A DNA stretch of 64,000 bases from Microbacterium testaceum (GCF_006539145.1 NZ_BJML01000004.1:185635-249634), one strand, 5' to 3'; shown: positions 8,434 through 18,217, counted from the stretch's first letter. The notes: a model not told the origin generated them from the sequence alone. Numbers and translations: made by a program.

Positions 8434-9381
8434 TCAGCTGACCGTCCCGAGGACGTCGACGACGTAGACGAGAGCCGAATTGGCGGGAGCCTTGAGGATC
8501 TGCTGGTCCTGGGCGGTCTGGTCGGCGGGCACGACGACAAGCACCTGCGACCCGACGGTCTGCCCCTCGAGCGCCGAGGCGAGGGCCGGCGGGAGCTGGG
8601 ACACGGTCGCCTGTCCGGGCGCGCCGTTCTTCCACGTCGAGGCGAAGGTGGTGGTCGCGCCCCAGGCGACACCCTGGATGTGGATGACCACCGAGGAGTC
8701 GGCGGTCAGCACGTCGCCGTCGCCCTTCTTGATGGTCTGCGACCGCGTCTGCGTCGGTGCGTCGCCGGCGGGGATGACCACGCCGGGCGTGCCGTCGGGG
8801 GCGCGGACGACCGAGGGCATGCCCGAGTCGGCGTTGTACTGGTCGGCGCCGTCGGCGGCGGGGAGGAAGACCTTGCGCACGTCGAAGACGAAGACCGCCC
8901 CGTCGCCCTCGTTGACGCCGAGGGCCTGCGCACCCTGGGTGCCCAGCTCGGAGCCGGGGATGGCGACCGCGACGCGCGAGCCCTCGGCCACGCAGTGCAG
9001 CAGCGGCGCGATCGCGGGGATCGCCTGTGTCAGGCGCGGCAGGGGCGTCGCCGACTTCACGTCGGAAGCGTAGGTCGTCGCGACGAGCTGCGAGCCCGTG
9101 GCGGCGTCGAACACCGTCACATCGACCAGTGAGAGCTGGTCGTCGCTCGTGATGCGCTGACCGTCGCCCTCGATGAGCGTCTGCGTCCCGGCCGTTTCGG
9201 GAACGAAGGGCGAGCGCACCGACACGGTGGGCGCGGTGCCGAAGTCACCGCTCGCGTCGACCACCGAGGCGATGGCACTGTCGGTGGGCGTCGGGCACGA
9301 CGAAGCGGCGGATGCCGAGCACCCGACGAGGCCGAATCCGGCCAGGGCGGTCACGGCCACGAGAGCGGGGAGTCTACGCAC
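8434..9381 (-). CDS. FKBP-type peptidyl-prolyl isomerase lipoprotein
   Basis: 315 residues. A signal peptide ends in the lipobox 'LVGC' with Cys21 as the predicted lipidated residue, so the protein is anchored on the outer face of the membrane. The C-terminal third (about 205-315) resembles an FKBP prolyl isomerase domain ('TADSSVVIHIQGVAWG...SQVLVVVP'). The central region is a second, diverged FKBP-like half. It follows trmI by only nine bases and shares its operon. Confidence 0.8.
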   Translation of the reverse strand: MRRLPALVAVTALAGFGLVGCSASAASSCPTPTDSAIASVVDASGDFGTAPTVSVRSPFVPETAGTQTLIEGDGQRITSDDQLSLVDVTVFDAATGSQLVATTYASDVKSATPLPRLTQAIPAIAPLLHCVAEGSRVAVAIPGSELGTQGAQALGVNEGDGAVFVFDVRKVFLPAADGADQYNADSGMPSVVRAPDGTPGVVIPAGDAPTQTRSQTIKKGDGDVLTADSSVVIHIQGVAWGATTTFASTWKNGAPGQATVSQLPPALASALEGQTVGSQVLVVVPADQTAQDQQILKAPANSALVYVVDVLGTVS

Positions 9382-9390
9382 CGGATCAGT

Positions 9391-10410
9391 TTAGGCGGTC
9401 GAACCGGGGTCCTCCGACGAGGCGCCCGCGACGGACTGCCGAACACCCTCGGCCGACTTCTGCGCCTCGCGCACGCGCTTGCGGAGATTCTTGTCGGTGA
9501 TCTGACGGTCGCCGACCGCACCGGGCGTCCACAGTTCCACGTCTTCGTCGCCGTAGCTCGACTTCGACGCGCGACGCTTCACCTCGGGAGGAATGGCACC
9601 GGGCGCCAGGCGGCGGGCGGTGATGAGGAAGCCCGTGTGCGCCACCATGCGGTGGTCGGGGCGCACCGCGAGGCCCTCGACGTGCCACCCGCGGACCATG
9701 GTCTCACTGGCATCCGGCTCGGTGAACAGTCCCGTCGCGCGGATGTACTCGGCCACACGGCTGAGCTGTGTGGCGGTGGCGATGTAGCAGAGCACCACGC
9801 CGCCCGGGGTCAGGGCGTCGGCCGCGGCGTCGATGCACTCCCACGGCGCGAGCATGTCGAGCACGATGCGGTCGACCGAGGCGGGGGCCACGGCATCGGG
9901 GAGACTCTCGACGAGATCGCCGACGACGACCTCCCAGGTCGCGGGCAGCTCGCCGTGGAACGTCTCGACGTTGGCGCGGGCGACCTCGGCGAACTCTTCG
10001 CGGCGCTCGAACGAGAGCAGCCGCCCCGCCGGGCCGATCGCACGCAGGAGCCACAGCGACAGCGCGCCCGAACCGACGCCGGCTTCGACGACGGTGGCGC
10101 CGGGGAAGATATCGGCCTGCGCGAGGATCTGCGCGGCATCCTTCGGGTAGACGATCGCCGCACCGCGCGGCATCGACATGACGAAGTCGCGCAGCAGGGG
10201 GCGGACGGCAAGGTAGTCGTGGCCGGAGCTGTTGGTCACCACGCTGCCGTCGGGCTCGCCGACGAGGAGCGAGTGCTTCAGCACGCCGTTGTGGGTGTGC
10301 AGCTCGCCTTCTTCGCGCAGGGTGATCGTGTGCATGCGCCCCTTGGGGCCGGTCAGCTGCACCCGATCGCCGACCCGGAAGGGGCCGCTCAGGTGGGGGG
10401 TCTCGCTCAT
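9391..10410 (-). CDS. trmI: tRNA (adenine-58-N1)-methyltransferase TrmI
   Basis: 339 residues; it methylates A58 in the T-loop of tRNA using S-adenosylmethionine. An N-terminal beta domain ('FRVGDRVQLTGPKGRMHTITL') is followed by a Rossmann fold with motif I 'VVEAGVGSGALSLWLL' (about 105-120) and the 'RIVLDMLAPWE' catalytic-pocket motif. The Lys/Arg-rich C-terminal tail may bind tRNA. The first codons overlap the stop of the upstream HAD gene by four bases. The mycobacterial homologue Rv2118c likewise lies near the proteasome locus. Confidence 0.93.
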   Translation of the reverse strand: MSETPHLSGPFRVGDRVQLTGPKGRMHTITLREEGELHTHNGVLKHSLLVGEPDGSVVTNSSGHDYLAVRPLLRDFVMSMPRGAAIVYPKDAAQILAQADIFPGATVVEAGVGSGALSLWLLRAIGPAGRLLSFERREEFAEVARANVETFHGELPATWEVVVGDLVESLPDAVAPASVDRIVLDMLAPWECIDAAADALTPGGVVLCYIATATQLSRVAEYIRATGLFTEPDASETMVRGWHVEGLAVRPDHRMVAHTGFLITARRLAPGAIPPEVKRRASKSSYGDEDVELWTPGAVGDRQITDKNLRKRVREAQKSAEGVRQSVAGASSEDPGSTA

Positions 10411-11105
10411 CGGGTGACTCGTGTCTCTTCGGGGTGTGTCGGGGCGTGCGCGGTGTGGAGCGCCCGCAGGTCGGAGGTCGCGCGACCCTCGAGGCTCGGC
10501 CAGAGCTCGTGCGCGCCGACCCCCTCGAGCGGCACCATGAGGGGCACTCCCAGCGCGACGGCGCCGCTGGCGATCGCCGAGCGCAGTCCGTTCGGGGAGT
10601 CCTCGATCGCCACGGTGTCGCGGATGTCGACGCCGAGTGCGGCGGCGGCCTGCAGGTAGGGATCGGGGTAAGGCTTCGGGCGCTCGACGTCGTCGCCGGC
10701 GACCACGAGGTCGAAGGCCGGGAAGTCGATGAGCTCGACCACCGACAGCGCCATGCGGCGCATCGACATCGTCACGAGGGCGGTCTTGACCCCGTGGGCG
10801 CGGAGGTCGGCGAGCAGCTCACGGGCACCCGGGCGGAACGGCACGCCCGTGACGGCGAGCTGACGCTGCACCTCGTCGGTGAGGTAGGAGATGATCTCGT
10901 CGACGCCCCAGGGCACTCCCGCGTTCTGCAACAAGCGCGCGGAATCCTCCAGGGCGAGCCCGACCATGCCGAGCGCCTGCTCGTGCGACCACGAGCCGCC
11001 GAAGCGCTCTACGAGCGGGGTCTCCGCGGCCATCCAGTACGGCTCGGTGTCGACCAGCGTGCCGTCCATGTCCCAGAGGACGGCGGCGGGAGCGGGGGAA
11101 GTCAT
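10407..11105 (-). CDS. HAD-superfamily hydrolase, beta-phosphoglucomutase/phosphatase-like
   Basis: 232 residues. The nucleophile motif DMDGTLVDTE (residues 11-20) and the later motifs 'VTMSMRRMAL' (motif II), 'ERPKPYPDPY' (motif III lysine) and 'AIEDSPNG' (motif IV) are all intact. The helical cap inserted after motif I is of the C1 type. The natural substrate, probably a sugar phosphate, cannot be told from sequence. It is the first gene of the minus-strand train that ends at lnt and is divergent from the PAC2 gene. Confidence 0.88.
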   Translation of the reverse strand: MTSPAPAAVLWDMDGTLVDTEPYWMAAETPLVERFGGSWSHEQALGMVGLALEDSARLLQNAGVPWGVDEIISYLTDEVQRQLAVTGVPFRPGARELLADLRAHGVKTALVTMSMRRMALSVVELIDFPAFDLVVAGDDVERPKPYPDPYLQAAAALGVDIRDTVAIEDSPNGLRSAIASGAVALGVPLMVPLEGVGAHELWPSLEGRATSDLRALHTAHAPTHPEETRVTR

Positions 11106-11193
11106 CGCTCCATCCTATTGAGGGCGCCGCTTTCGCCCCGTTCGACGCGAGGCCCGCGCGGGCCGGGACCGGCTCGGTGCGCGCGGGTGCGCC

Positions 11194-11199
11194 TATTCT
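11194..11199 (+). promoter_or_regulatory. Candidate -10 element for the PAC2 gene
   Basis: TATTCT at 11194-11199 lies 33 bases before the GTG of the PAC2 gene in a G+C-rich intergenic region of 127 bases. No convincing -35 is seen. A strong Shine-Dalgarno AGAGGAGGT at 11221-11229 fixes the start. Confidence 0.35.
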
Positions 11200-11232
11200 G
11201 GAAGCCAGCCCCGACGGGGCAGAGGAGGTTGC

Positions 11233-12099
11233 GTGGACGCACTGGGTCGCCGGATCATCGTCGCCGCGTTCGACGGATGGAACGATGCCGGAGAAGCCGC
11301 GTCGGCGGCCGCAGCGATGCTGCGGGCCGACGTGGAGTACGAGGTCGTCCACACGGTCGACCCCGAACTGTACTTCGACTACCAGTACACGCGCCCCCAG
11401 GTCGGACTGGATGCCGAGGGGCGCCGCACCCTCAGCTGGCCCGAAGCCACGCTGCTGCGTCCCGTCGAGCGATCCGACGAGGCCGAGATCTGGCTGCTCG
11501 TGGGGGTCGAGCCCGCGCGCGCCTGGCAGGCGTTCGCGGCCGAGTTCATCGACGTCGCCCTGCGCGAGGACGTCTCGGGCTTCGTGGCGCTGGGCTCGAT
11601 GATGTCCGACGTGCCGCATACGCGGCCCATCTCGGTGTTCGCCGGCAGCGATAACGAGGCCGTACGCCAGTCGCTGGGGCTCGAGCGGAGCCTGTACGAG
11701 GGGCCGGTCGGCATCCTGAGCGCCATCGGCCATGTGTCGGAGACGGTGGGGATCCCGACCGCGAGCCTGTGGGCGAGCGTGCCGCACTACGTCGCCGGGC
11801 ACACGCCCTCCCCCAAGGCCACCCTCGCCCTGCTCGAGAAACTCGAGTCCGTCACGGGGATCGCCGTGCCGCGCGGAGACCTCGAGAACGAGTCGCGCCT
11901 GTGGGAGGCCTCGATCGATGCGGCCGCGGCCGACGACGACGAGATGAGCGAGTACATCCGCCAGCTCGAGCAGACCCGCGACACGTGGGACTCTCCCGAA
12001 GCCTCGGGAGACGCGATCGCCCAGGAGTTCGAGCGCTATCTCCGCCGTGGCGGCGACGGCCCCACCAAGCCCGGTCGCGACGACCCGCCCCGGCGCTGA
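11233..12099 (+). CDS. PAC2 family protein
   Basis: 288 residues of the PAC2 (proteasome assembly chaperone 2-like) family, found across actinobacteria with or without a proteasome. The N-terminal 'IIVAAFDGWNDAGEAA' strand-loop is the family signature, and the central 'FVALGSMMSDVPHTRPI' strand is also typical. The GTG at 11233 is fixed by an excellent ribosome-binding site. It stands alone on the plus strand, divergent from the HAD-trmI operon. A mycobacterial homologue (Rv2125) also sits close to the proteasome region. The biochemical role is unknown. Confidence 0.88.
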   Translation: MDALGRRIIVAAFDGWNDAGEAASAAAAMLRADVEYEVVHTVDPELYFDYQYTRPQVGLDAEGRRTLSWPEATLLRPVERSDEAEIWLLVGVEPARAWQAFAAEFIDVALREDVSGFVALGSMMSDVPHTRPISVFAGSDNEAVRQSLGLERSLYEGPVGILSAIGHVSETVGIPTASLWASVPHYVAGHTPSPKATLALLEKLESVTGIAVPRGDLENESRLWEASIDAAAADDDEMSEYIRQLEQTRDTWDSPEASGDAIAQEFERYLRRGGDGPTKPGRDDPPRR

Positions 12100-12222
12100 C
12101 GAGGACTCGCCGACGCCTCCCCCGGTCCCTTCGACGGGCTCGCGTACCTCTCTCTGCCTGAGCGCCACCACCCCGGGTCGGGGCGGAGTCTGGCCGCACC
12201 GCCGGGACCCTCGTCTGCACGA

Positions 12223-12256
12223 CGAAGGCGCCGCCCCGAACGGGACGACGCCTTCG
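12223..12256. terminator. Terminator between convergent PAC2 and uppP genes
   Basis: CGAAGGCG at 12223-12230 pairs with CGCCTTCG at 12249-12256, and the stem continues inward through CG and CCC/GGG with two C-A mismatches around a short loop. It lies between the stop of the PAC2 gene and the stop of uppP. Confidence 0.65.
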
Positions 12257-12268
12257 CGGCATCCGGGA

Positions 12269-13114
12269 TCAACCGGTGATGGCGGAGTACGCCGGCAGCA
12301 CGCCGAACGTGAGCAGCACCATGATCAGCACCCCCAGGGCCACGCGGTAGATCACGAACGGCAGGAAGCTGCCGCGCTTGAGGTACTGCATGAGGAAGGC
12401 GATCACGACGTAGCCGACGACGAACGCGATGAGGGTCGCCAGCGCCGTCTCACCGAGGTTGTACGGGCCGGTGCCCTCGTCGAAGCTCTTGTACAGCTCG
12501 AAGAACCCGCTCGCGAAGACCGCGGGGACGGCGAGGAGGAACGAGTATTCCGCGGCCGCCGTGCGCGTGTACCCGAGGGCTCGGCCGAGGGTCGTGGTCG
12601 CCCCCGAGCGAGAGACGCCGGGGACGAGAGCGAGGGCCTGCGCGACACCGAACGCGATACCGTGCGGGTAGGTCAGGTCGTCGAGCTCGCGACGACGCTT
12701 TCCGTAGTGGTCGGCGAGACCGAGCAGGATGCCGAAGACGATGAGCACCACCGCGGTGATCCACAGGCTCCGGAAGTTGTCGCGGATGAGACTCTGCAAC
12801 AGCACGCCGAGCAGCGCGATCGGCAGCGTGCCGATGATGACCAACCAGCCCATGCGGGCGTCGGGGTCGGTGCGGGGCACCTTGCCGGTGAGCGAGCCGA
12901 ACCATCGTGAGATGACCCGGACGATCTTCTTGCGGAAGTAGATGAGCACCGCGAGCTCGGTGCCGATCTGGGTGATGGCGGTGAACGTCGCGCCGGGGTC
13001 GGTCTTCGACGGGAGGAACTCCCCCACGATGCGCAGGTGGGCACTCGAGGAGATGGGGAGGAACTCGGTGAGGCCCTGGACGAGCCCGAGGACGATGACC
13101 TCGAAGATATGCAT
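12269..13114 (-). CDS. uppP: Undecaprenyl-diphosphatase UppP (BacA)
   Basis: 281 residues, multi-pass membrane protein. It removes a phosphate from undecaprenyl diphosphate to recycle the lipid carrier for peptidoglycan synthesis and is a known determinant of bacitracin tolerance. Both family signatures are intact: '[18 protein letters not shown]' near the N-terminus and '[13 protein letters not shown]' near residue 150. The ATG giving [10 protein letters not shown] is chosen from alignment with the family start. It follows the M20 peptidase gene by eight bases, suggesting a two-gene operon. Confidence 0.96.
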   Translation of the reverse strand: MHIFEVIVLGLVQGLTEFLPISSSAHLRIVGEFLPSKTDPGATFTAITQIGTELAVLIYFRKKIVRVISRWFGSLTGKVPRTDPDARMGWLVIIGTLPIALLGVLLQSLIRDNFRSLWITAVVLIVFGILLGLADHYGKRRRELDDLTYPHGIAFGVAQALALVPGVSRSGATTTLGRALGYTRTAAAEYSFLLAVPAVFASGFFELYKSFDEGTGPYNLGETALATLIAFVVGYVVIAFLMQYLKRGSFLPFVIYRVALGVLIMVLLTFGVLPAYSAITG

Positions 13115-13122
13115 GCGGTCCT

Positions 13123-14424
13123 TCAGTACGTGCGGATGAGGTCGGCGAGGACTCGCTGACCGAACTGGAGCGCGTCGACGGGGACGCGCTCGTCGACCCC
13201 GTGGAACATCCCGGTGAAGTCGAGATCGGCGGGAAGGCGCAGCGGTGCGAATCCGTAACCGGCGATGCCGAGGCCGGCGAGGGCCTTGTTGTCGGTGCCG
13301 CCGCCCATGAGATACGGCACGACCGGCACGCCGGGATCGTGCCGACCGAGCTGTGCGATCATCGCGTCGACGAGGTCTCCCGAGAAGGGCACCTCGAGGC
13401 CGATGTCCTGGTGGACGATCTCGATCTCGACGTCGGGTCCGACGATCCGGCGGATGTCGGCGAGAGCCGCGTCTTCGGTGCCGGGGAGCACGCGCACGTC
13501 GATGAGCGCTTCGGCGCGGTCGGGAATGACGTTGTGCTTGTAGCCGGCGGTGAGGCCGGTCGGATTCGTCGTCGTGCGCAGGGTGGAACGGATGAAGCTG
13601 GATGCCGCGCCGGTGCGCAGGGCGAGAGCGTCGGGGTCGCCCGCGTCGTCGCCGGTGATCTCGGCCAGGCCCTCGAGCAACTGCCTGGTGGTGTCGGTGA
13701 GGCGGATCGGCCACTCGGTGCGGCCGAGGGCCGCGACGGCCTCGGCGAGCCTCGTCACGGCGTTGTCGGGGTGCAGGCCGCTGCCGTGGCCCGCGCGACC
13801 GCGCGCGACGAGCTTGATCCAGACGAGGGCCTTCTCGCCCACCTGCAGCAGGTACGCGCGGCGGTCGCCCACGGAAATGGAGTACCCGCCGACCTCGCTG
13901 ATGGCCTCGGTGGCGCCGGCGAACCACTCGGGGCGGTTCTCGACCACGAGCGCCGAGCCCTCCACTCCGCCGTTCTCCTCGTCGGCGAAGAACGTCACGA
14001 TGATGTCGCGCTCGGGCTGCTCCCCCGCGCGCAGCACGTCGGCGACGGCGGTGAGGATCATGGCATCCATGTCCTTCATGTCGACGGCCCCGCGACCCCA
14101 GAGCACGCCGTCGCGGATCTCGCCCGCGAAGGGGTCGACGCTCCAGTCGGCGGCGACGGCCGGCACCACGTCGAGGTGGCCGTGCAGGATCAGGGCGGGC
14201 TTGTCGGGGTTGCGTCCGGGGATGCGGGCGCAGACGTTCGTGCGACGCTCGATGGGCTCGTAGTACTCGACTTCGAGGCCGAGGGCTTCGAGGTATGCAC
14301 CGACGTACTCGGCCGCTTCGCGCTCGCCCTCGGCTCGCCCCCCGCCGTAGTTCGAGGTGTCGAACCGGATGAGGTCGCGGGCGACGCGGGCGACCTCGGG
14401 GATATCGGTGTCGAGCTCGGGCAT
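13123..14424 (-). CDS. M20/M25/M40 family metallopeptidase (ArgE/DapE-like)
   Basis: 433 residues, a two-zinc amidohydrolase or dipeptidase. Metal ligands are visible as 'LHGHLDVVP' (His), 'GAVDMKDM' (bridging Asp) and 'FADEENGG' (catalytic Glu plus ligand), with a late 'TGMFHGVDE' His. The dimerisation-domain insert contains the 'GRAGHGS' loop. Substrate unknown: the family includes acetylornithine deacetylases and carboxypeptidases. The ATG of MPELDTD is chosen because upstream in-frame codons have no family match. It precedes uppP. Confidence 0.88.
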   Translation of the reverse strand: MPELDTDIPEVARVARDLIRFDTSNYGGGRAEGEREAAEYVGAYLEALGLEVEYYEPIERRTNVCARIPGRNPDKPALILHGHLDVVPAVAADWSVDPFAGEIRDGVLWGRGAVDMKDMDAMILTAVADVLRAGEQPERDIIVTFFADEENGGVEGSALVVENRPEWFAGATEAISEVGGYSISVGDRRAYLLQVGEKALVWIKLVARGRAGHGSGLHPDNAVTRLAEAVAALGRTEWPIRLTDTTRQLLEGLAEITGDDAGDPDALALRTGAASSFIRSTLRTTTNPTGLTAGYKHNVIPDRAEALIDVRVLPGTEDAALADIRRIVGPDVEIEIVHQDIGLEVPFSGDLVDAMIAQLGRHDPGVPVVPYLMGGGTDNKALAGLGIAGYGFAPLRLPADLDFTGMFHGVDERVPVDALQFGQRVLADLIRTY

Positions 14425-14500
14425 GCGCTCTACGGTACCGGGGGCGAGTGCGTTCCCCCGCCTCGTGTCGCCCCGGGACGCGCCCGGGCGGCGACGACGA

Positions 14501-14530
14501 TTCGAGGCGGCCTCTGGAGCGTGGTAATGT
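14501..14530 (+). promoter_or_regulatory. Candidate promoter of the tRNA-Leu gene
   Basis: TTCGAG (14501-14506) and TAATGT (14525-14530) are separated by 18 bases, matching actinobacterial SigA spacing. The expected start point is about 29 bases before the mature tRNA 5' end. Confidence 0.45.
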
Positions 14531-14565
14531 CGTTCTTCGTTGCGAAAGCAGCAAAACACCCAGAT

Positions 14566-14651
14566 GCGCGGGTGGCGGAATAGGTAGACGCGCTAGCTTG
14601 AGGTGCTAGTGCCCTTTAACGGGCGTGGGGGTTCAAGTCCCCCCTCGCGCA
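14566..14651 (+). tRNA. tRNA-Leu (anticodon GAG)
   Basis: The 86-nt cloverleaf has an acceptor stem GCGCGGG paired with CTCGCGC (one G-T), an anticodon stem CTAGC/GCTAG enclosing TT-GAG-GT, a long class II variable arm (GCCCTTTAACGGGC) as expected for leucine, and a GTTCAAG T-loop. The 3' CCA is not encoded. It reads CUC and CUU codons. A terminator follows directly. Confidence 0.96.
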
Positions 14652-14657
14652 CAGAAT

Positions 14658-14691
14658 GAAGAAGGCCCCGGATTCGTCCGGGGCCTTCTTC
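14658..14691. terminator. Terminator after tRNA-Leu, 15-bp stem with TTCG loop
   Basis: GAAGAAGGCCCCGGA at 14658-14672 and its exact complement at 14677-14691 enclose a TTCG tetraloop. This is the strongest hairpin in the region and ends the tRNA transcript seven bases after the mature 3' end. Confidence 0.85.
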
Positions 14692-14771
14692 GTTGTCTGC
14701 GTCGGCAGCCGTACAGCCAACCGATAGCCCCCACTGTCTGCCGACATAGGCCGCGTCCCTATCTTCCTTGC

Positions 14772-14786
14772 CGATAACGGTTCTCA
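14772..14786. promoter_or_regulatory. Candidate metal-regulator operator (Zur or MntR type)
   Basis: CGATAAC-G-GTTCTCA is an imperfect palindrome (five of seven pairs) 39 bases before the ATG of the metal-binding lipoprotein. It resembles the A/T-flanked dyads bound by Zur-type repressors. The regulator gene is not in the window. Confidence 0.35.
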
Positions 14787-14824
14787 TTCGCAGAGAGCCG
14801 ATCGCCGAAGGGATACCGACCTCC

Positions 14825-15769
14825 ATGAAGACTGCGCGCACCGTCGTCGCCGCCACCGCCTGCGTTTCTCTCCTCACCCTCATCCTCGCCGGATGCTCGA
14901 CCGGGGCGTCGTCCGCCGCTCCCGCCGCGGCCACCGACTCCAGCCCGAAGATCACCGTCGTCGCCGGAGAGAACGAGTACGCCGACGTCGTGCAGCAGAT
15001 CGGCGGCGACCGTGTCGATGTCTCGGCGATCATGAGCGATCCCAACACCGACCCCCACACCTTCGAGGCGAGTGCGAGCGTGGCGAAGGAGATCGCCGGC
15101 GCCCAGCTCGTGGTGCAGAACGGTCTCGGATACGACGACTTCATGACCGATCTCGAGAAGGCCTCCCCCGACGCGAACCGCTCGGTCATCGTCGCCCAGG
15201 ACGTCTTGGGCCTTCCCGACAGCACCGACAACCCGCACCTCTGGTACGACCCGAAGACGATGCCCGCCGTCGCGAGCGCCGTCGCCGACAAGCTCAGCGA
15301 ACTCGACCCGGCGAGCGCCGACGCGTTCCGCACGAACCTGGCGACCTTCACGGCCTCTCTGAGCGACTGGACCGACGCTCTCTCGTCCTTCGCGAAAGAC
15401 CACCCGAAGACACCGGTGGCCGTGACCGAGCCCGTCGCGGACTTCATGCTGCAGGCGGCGGATGCCGACGTCAAGACGCCGTGGAACCTGCAGGCGGCCA
15501 TCATGAACGACACAGACCCCTCGGCCCAGGACACCGCGACGCAGGACGCCCTGTTCACCGGCAAGCAGGTGAAGGTGTTCCTGTACAACCAGCAGGTCAC
15601 CGACGACACGACCGACAAGTACCTGCAGCTGGCGAAGGACAACGGCATCCCGGTGGTCGGCGTGTACGAGACGATGCCGGCGAACTACCACTACCAGGAC
15701 TGGATGCTGGCCGAGGTGAAGGCGCTCGAGACGGCTGTCACCCAGGGCACCTCGACCGAGCACCTGTGA
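14825..15769 (+). CDS. Metal ABC transporter substrate-binding lipoprotein (ZnuA/TroA family)
   Basis: 314 residues. The signal peptide ends in LAGC with Cys24 as lipid anchor, so it binds metal on the outer membrane face and delivers it to the permeases encoded downstream. Metal ligands of the cluster 9 family are visible at His78 (DPHTFEAS) and His138 (NPHLWYDP). The third position, usually a His, reads Glu202 in '[10 protein letters not shown]'. There is no His-rich loop of the kind found in zinc-specific ZnuA. Zn or Mn is likely, but which one cannot be told. The ATG at 14825 gives a normal signal peptide; an earlier in-frame start at 14768 does not. Confidence 0.9.
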   Translation: MKTARTVVAATACVSLLTLILAGCSTGASSAAPAAATDSSPKITVVAGENEYADVVQQIGGDRVDVSAIMSDPNTDPHTFEASASVAKEIAGAQLVVQNGLGYDDFMTDLEKASPDANRSVIVAQDVLGLPDSTDNPHLWYDPKTMPAVASAVADKLSELDPASADAFRTNLATFTASLSDWTDALSSFAKDHPKTPVAVTEPVADFMLQAADADVKTPWNLQAAIMNDTDPSAQDTATQDALFTGKQVKVFLYNQQVTDDTTDKYLQLAKDNGIPVVGVYETMPANYHYQDWMLAEVKALETAVTQGTSTEHL

Positions 15770-16554
15770 GCGAGGATTTTCCGCACCGCGATCCCGACGT
15801 CGTCCTCCGGGCACGCGGGATCGCGGTGCGTCTCGGCGGTGCTCCCGTGCTCGAAGATGTCGATCTCGACGTTCCGCCGGGTGCGATCGTCGGGTTGATC
15901 GGGGCGAACGGCGCGGGCAAGACCACGCTGCTGCGGGTGCTGCTCGGCATCCTGCGTCCGCACTCCGGTCGGGTACACCGCCCGGACCGGCGCGCGGGCA
16001 TCGGATACGTACCGCAGAAGATCAGCCTCGACCCGCACGCGCCGCTGCGCGCCCGAGATGTCGTGATGCTCGGTCTCGACGGAGCGCGGCTCGGGATTCC
16101 GCTCGGGCGGGGGCGGCTGCGCGGCGTCGTCGACGAGGCTCTCGCCCGCGTGGGGGCGACGGGGTTCGCCGATGCGCGCGTGGGCGAGCTCTCGGGCGGG
16201 CAGCAGCAGCGCGTGCTGTTGGCACACGCGATCGTGAGCCGCCCCGCCCTGCTGCTGCTGGACGAGCCGCTCGCGAGTCTCGACCCGGTGAGCGCGCGCG
16301 ACGTCGTCGTGCTGCTCGACGAGCTGCGCCGGCAGAGCGGCGTGGCGATCGTGGTCACCGCACACGATCTCACCCTGCTGCTGCCCGTGCTCGACCGTGT
16401 CGCGTACCTCGCGGGCGGTCGAGCGGCGGTGGGAACGCCGGCGGAGGTGGTGCGAGACGACGTGCTGAGTGAGCTGTACCGCCGTCCGATGCGGGTGATC
16501 GAGGCGGCGGGACGCACCTTCGTCGTCGCCGACGAGGGGGTGACGAACGCGTGA
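15766..16554 (+). CDS. Metal ABC transporter ATP-binding protein
   Basis: 262 residues. Walker A is GANGAGKTT, the Q-loop is 'IGYVPQKIS', the ABC signature is LSGGQQQR, Walker B is LLLLDEP, and the H-loop is 'VVTAHD'. It is the motor of the importer formed with the preceding lipoprotein and the two permeases that follow. The GTG start overlaps the lipoprotein stop by four bases, and its own stop overlaps the first permease in the same way. Confidence 0.93.
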   Translation: MSEDFPHRDPDVVLRARGIAVRLGGAPVLEDVDLDVPPGAIVGLIGANGAGKTTLLRVLLGILRPHSGRVHRPDRRAGIGYVPQKISLDPHAPLRARDVVMLGLDGARLGIPLGRGRLRGVVDEALARVGATGFADARVGELSGGQQQRVLLAHAIVSRPALLLLDEPLASLDPVSARDVVVLLDELRRQSGVAIVVTAHDLTLLLPVLDRVAYLAGGRAAVGTPAEVVRDDVLSELYRRPMRVIEAAGRTFVVADEGVTNA

Positions 16555-17420
16555 GCGCCGTGCTCTCGGCGTTCTTCGTCAGCCCGACGGTGCAGACGGC
16601 CCTCGTGGTGGGCACGGTGGTCGCGGTGGTGTCGGGCATCGTCGGGGTGTTCACCATCACGCGCGGACAGTCGTTCGCGGGGCACGCGCTCGCCGACCTC
16701 GGGGCGGTCGGGGGCTCGGGCGCGTTCCTTCTCGGGGTCAGCCAGCTGTGGGGGTTCGTTCTGGCGGGGGTGGTGTCCGCCGTGGCCATGGAGGCGATCG
16801 GGACACGTCGCCTCGAGGGACGCGATGTCGCCACGGGGGTCGTCTTCGGCGCGGGGATGGGGCTGACCGCTCTGTTCCTGACGCTCGACACCCTGATCGG
16901 CGGTTCGAGCAACGCGGCGATCTCGGTGCTGTTCGGCTCACTGTTCTCGGTCGACTCACGGCTCGTGCCGGTCATCGTCGCCCTGGGGGCCGCCACCCTC
17001 GCGATCGTCGCCGCGGTCTGGCGGTGGGTGAGTCTCGAGACGCTCGATCGCGATCTCGCCGCCGCGCGCGGGGTGCCGACGCGTGGGGCGAGCACGCTGT
17101 TCCTGATCGCGCTCGCTCTGTCCGTGCAACTGTCGTCGCTGTCGATCGGAGCGATCCTCTCGACGGCGCTGCTCATCGGACCGGCGGCGACCGCCCTGCT
17201 GTTCACACGGCGACTGGGGACCGCTGCCGCGCTGGCCGCGGTCATCGCTGTGGGTCAGGTCGGGGTCGGCTGCCTGGTGTCGTTCGCGAGCTACGACTGG
17301 TTCGGCGGCAACAGCTGGCCCGTGAGCTTCACGATCGTCGCGGCGGTGTTCCTCACCTACATGGGCGCGCGCGCCGTCGACGCCCTCCGTCCCCTCGTCC
17401 ACCGAACGGCCGTGGCGTGA
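16551..17420 (+). CDS. Metal ABC transporter permease, first of two
   Basis: 289 residues, ABC-3 (ZnuB/TroC) family, with eight or nine hydrophobic segments and the conserved '[17 protein letters not shown]' loop. The late '[21 protein letters not shown]' helix pair is typical of the family. GTG start, coupled to the ATPase by a four-base overlap. Confidence 0.9.
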   Translation: MSAVLSAFFVSPTVQTALVVGTVVAVVSGIVGVFTITRGQSFAGHALADLGAVGGSGAFLLGVSQLWGFVLAGVVSAVAMEAIGTRRLEGRDVATGVVFGAGMGLTALFLTLDTLIGGSSNAAISVLFGSLFSVDSRLVPVIVALGAATLAIVAAVWRWVSLETLDRDLAAARGVPTRGASTLFLIALALSVQLSSLSIGAILSTALLIGPAATALLFTRRLGTAAALAAVIAVGQVGVGCLVSFASYDWFGGNSWPVSFTIVAAVFLTYMGARAVDALRPLVHRTAVA

Positions 17421-18217
17421 TGTTCGCTGCATACTTGATGACCGCATGGGCGGGAGGGACCATCGTGGCGGTGGTCGCGGGCGTCGTCGGCTTCTTCGTC
17501 GTGCTGCGCGGCAACGCCTTCTTCGCCCACGCCGTGCCGCACGGCGCGTTCGCCGGGGCGGCCGGGGCGGTGCTGATCGGGGCGAACCCGCTCGTGGGCC
17601 TCGGGGTCTTCGCCGCGGGCGGGGCGGTGGGCATCGTGTTGCTGGGACGCCGGGCTCGACACGACGTCGTCACGGCCCTGACCCTCGTGACCATGCTCGC
17701 CCTCGGCGCGCTGTTCCTCAGCCGCTCGCGCGAGTACTCGGCGCAGGTGTTCGCCCTGCTGTTCGGTCAGATCCTCGGTGTCTCGCCCGGTCAGCTCGTC
17801 ACGATGAGCCTGCTCGGGCTCGGGTGCCTCGGGCTGGTCGCGCTCATCGCGAGGCCTCTCCTTCTGGCATCCGTCTCCCCCGCCCTCGCCGCCGCGCGTG
17901 GAGTACCGATCACGGGGGTGGACCTGGTGTTCGCGCTCGTGATCGCCGCCGCGACGACGGTGAGCGTTCCGATGGTGGGGGCGCTGCTGATGTTCGCGCT
18001 GCTCATCGGCCCCCCGGCCGCCGCGCAGGTGCTCGCGCGGACGCCCGGTCGGGGCCTGTCGCTGTCGATCGTCCTCACGCTCGTCACCGTGTGGGCATCG
18101 ATCGCGCTCGCCGTGACCACCGACCTGCCGATCGGGTTCTTCGCCACGGCGATCGGTGCACTGCTGTACGCGGGCGCTCGCGGCGCGGCGCGGTCACGTC
18201 ACCGCCGGCTGAGATGA
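17420..18217 (+). CDS. Metal ABC transporter permease, second of two
   Basis: 265 residues, also ABC-3 family, with 'GNAFFAHAVPHGAFAGAAG' and 'VPMVGALLMFALLIGPPAAA' aligning to the same two motifs as the first permease. It is a diverged paralogue rather than a recent duplicate. Two permeases with one ATPase suggest a heterodimer as in SitABCD or TroABCD systems. Either the ATG at 17420 or the GTG one codon earlier can start it; both overlap the preceding stop. Confidence 0.88.
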   Translation: MFAAYLMTAWAGGTIVAVVAGVVGFFVVLRGNAFFAHAVPHGAFAGAAGAVLIGANPLVGLGVFAAGGAVGIVLLGRRARHDVVTALTLVTMLALGALFLSRSREYSAQVFALLFGQILGVSPGQLVTMSLLGLGCLGLVALIARPLLLASVSPALAAARGVPITGVDLVFALVIAAATTVSVPMVGALLMFALLIGPPAAAQVLARTPGRGLSLSIVLTLVTVWASIALAVTTDLPIGFFATAIGALLYAGARGAARSRHRRLR

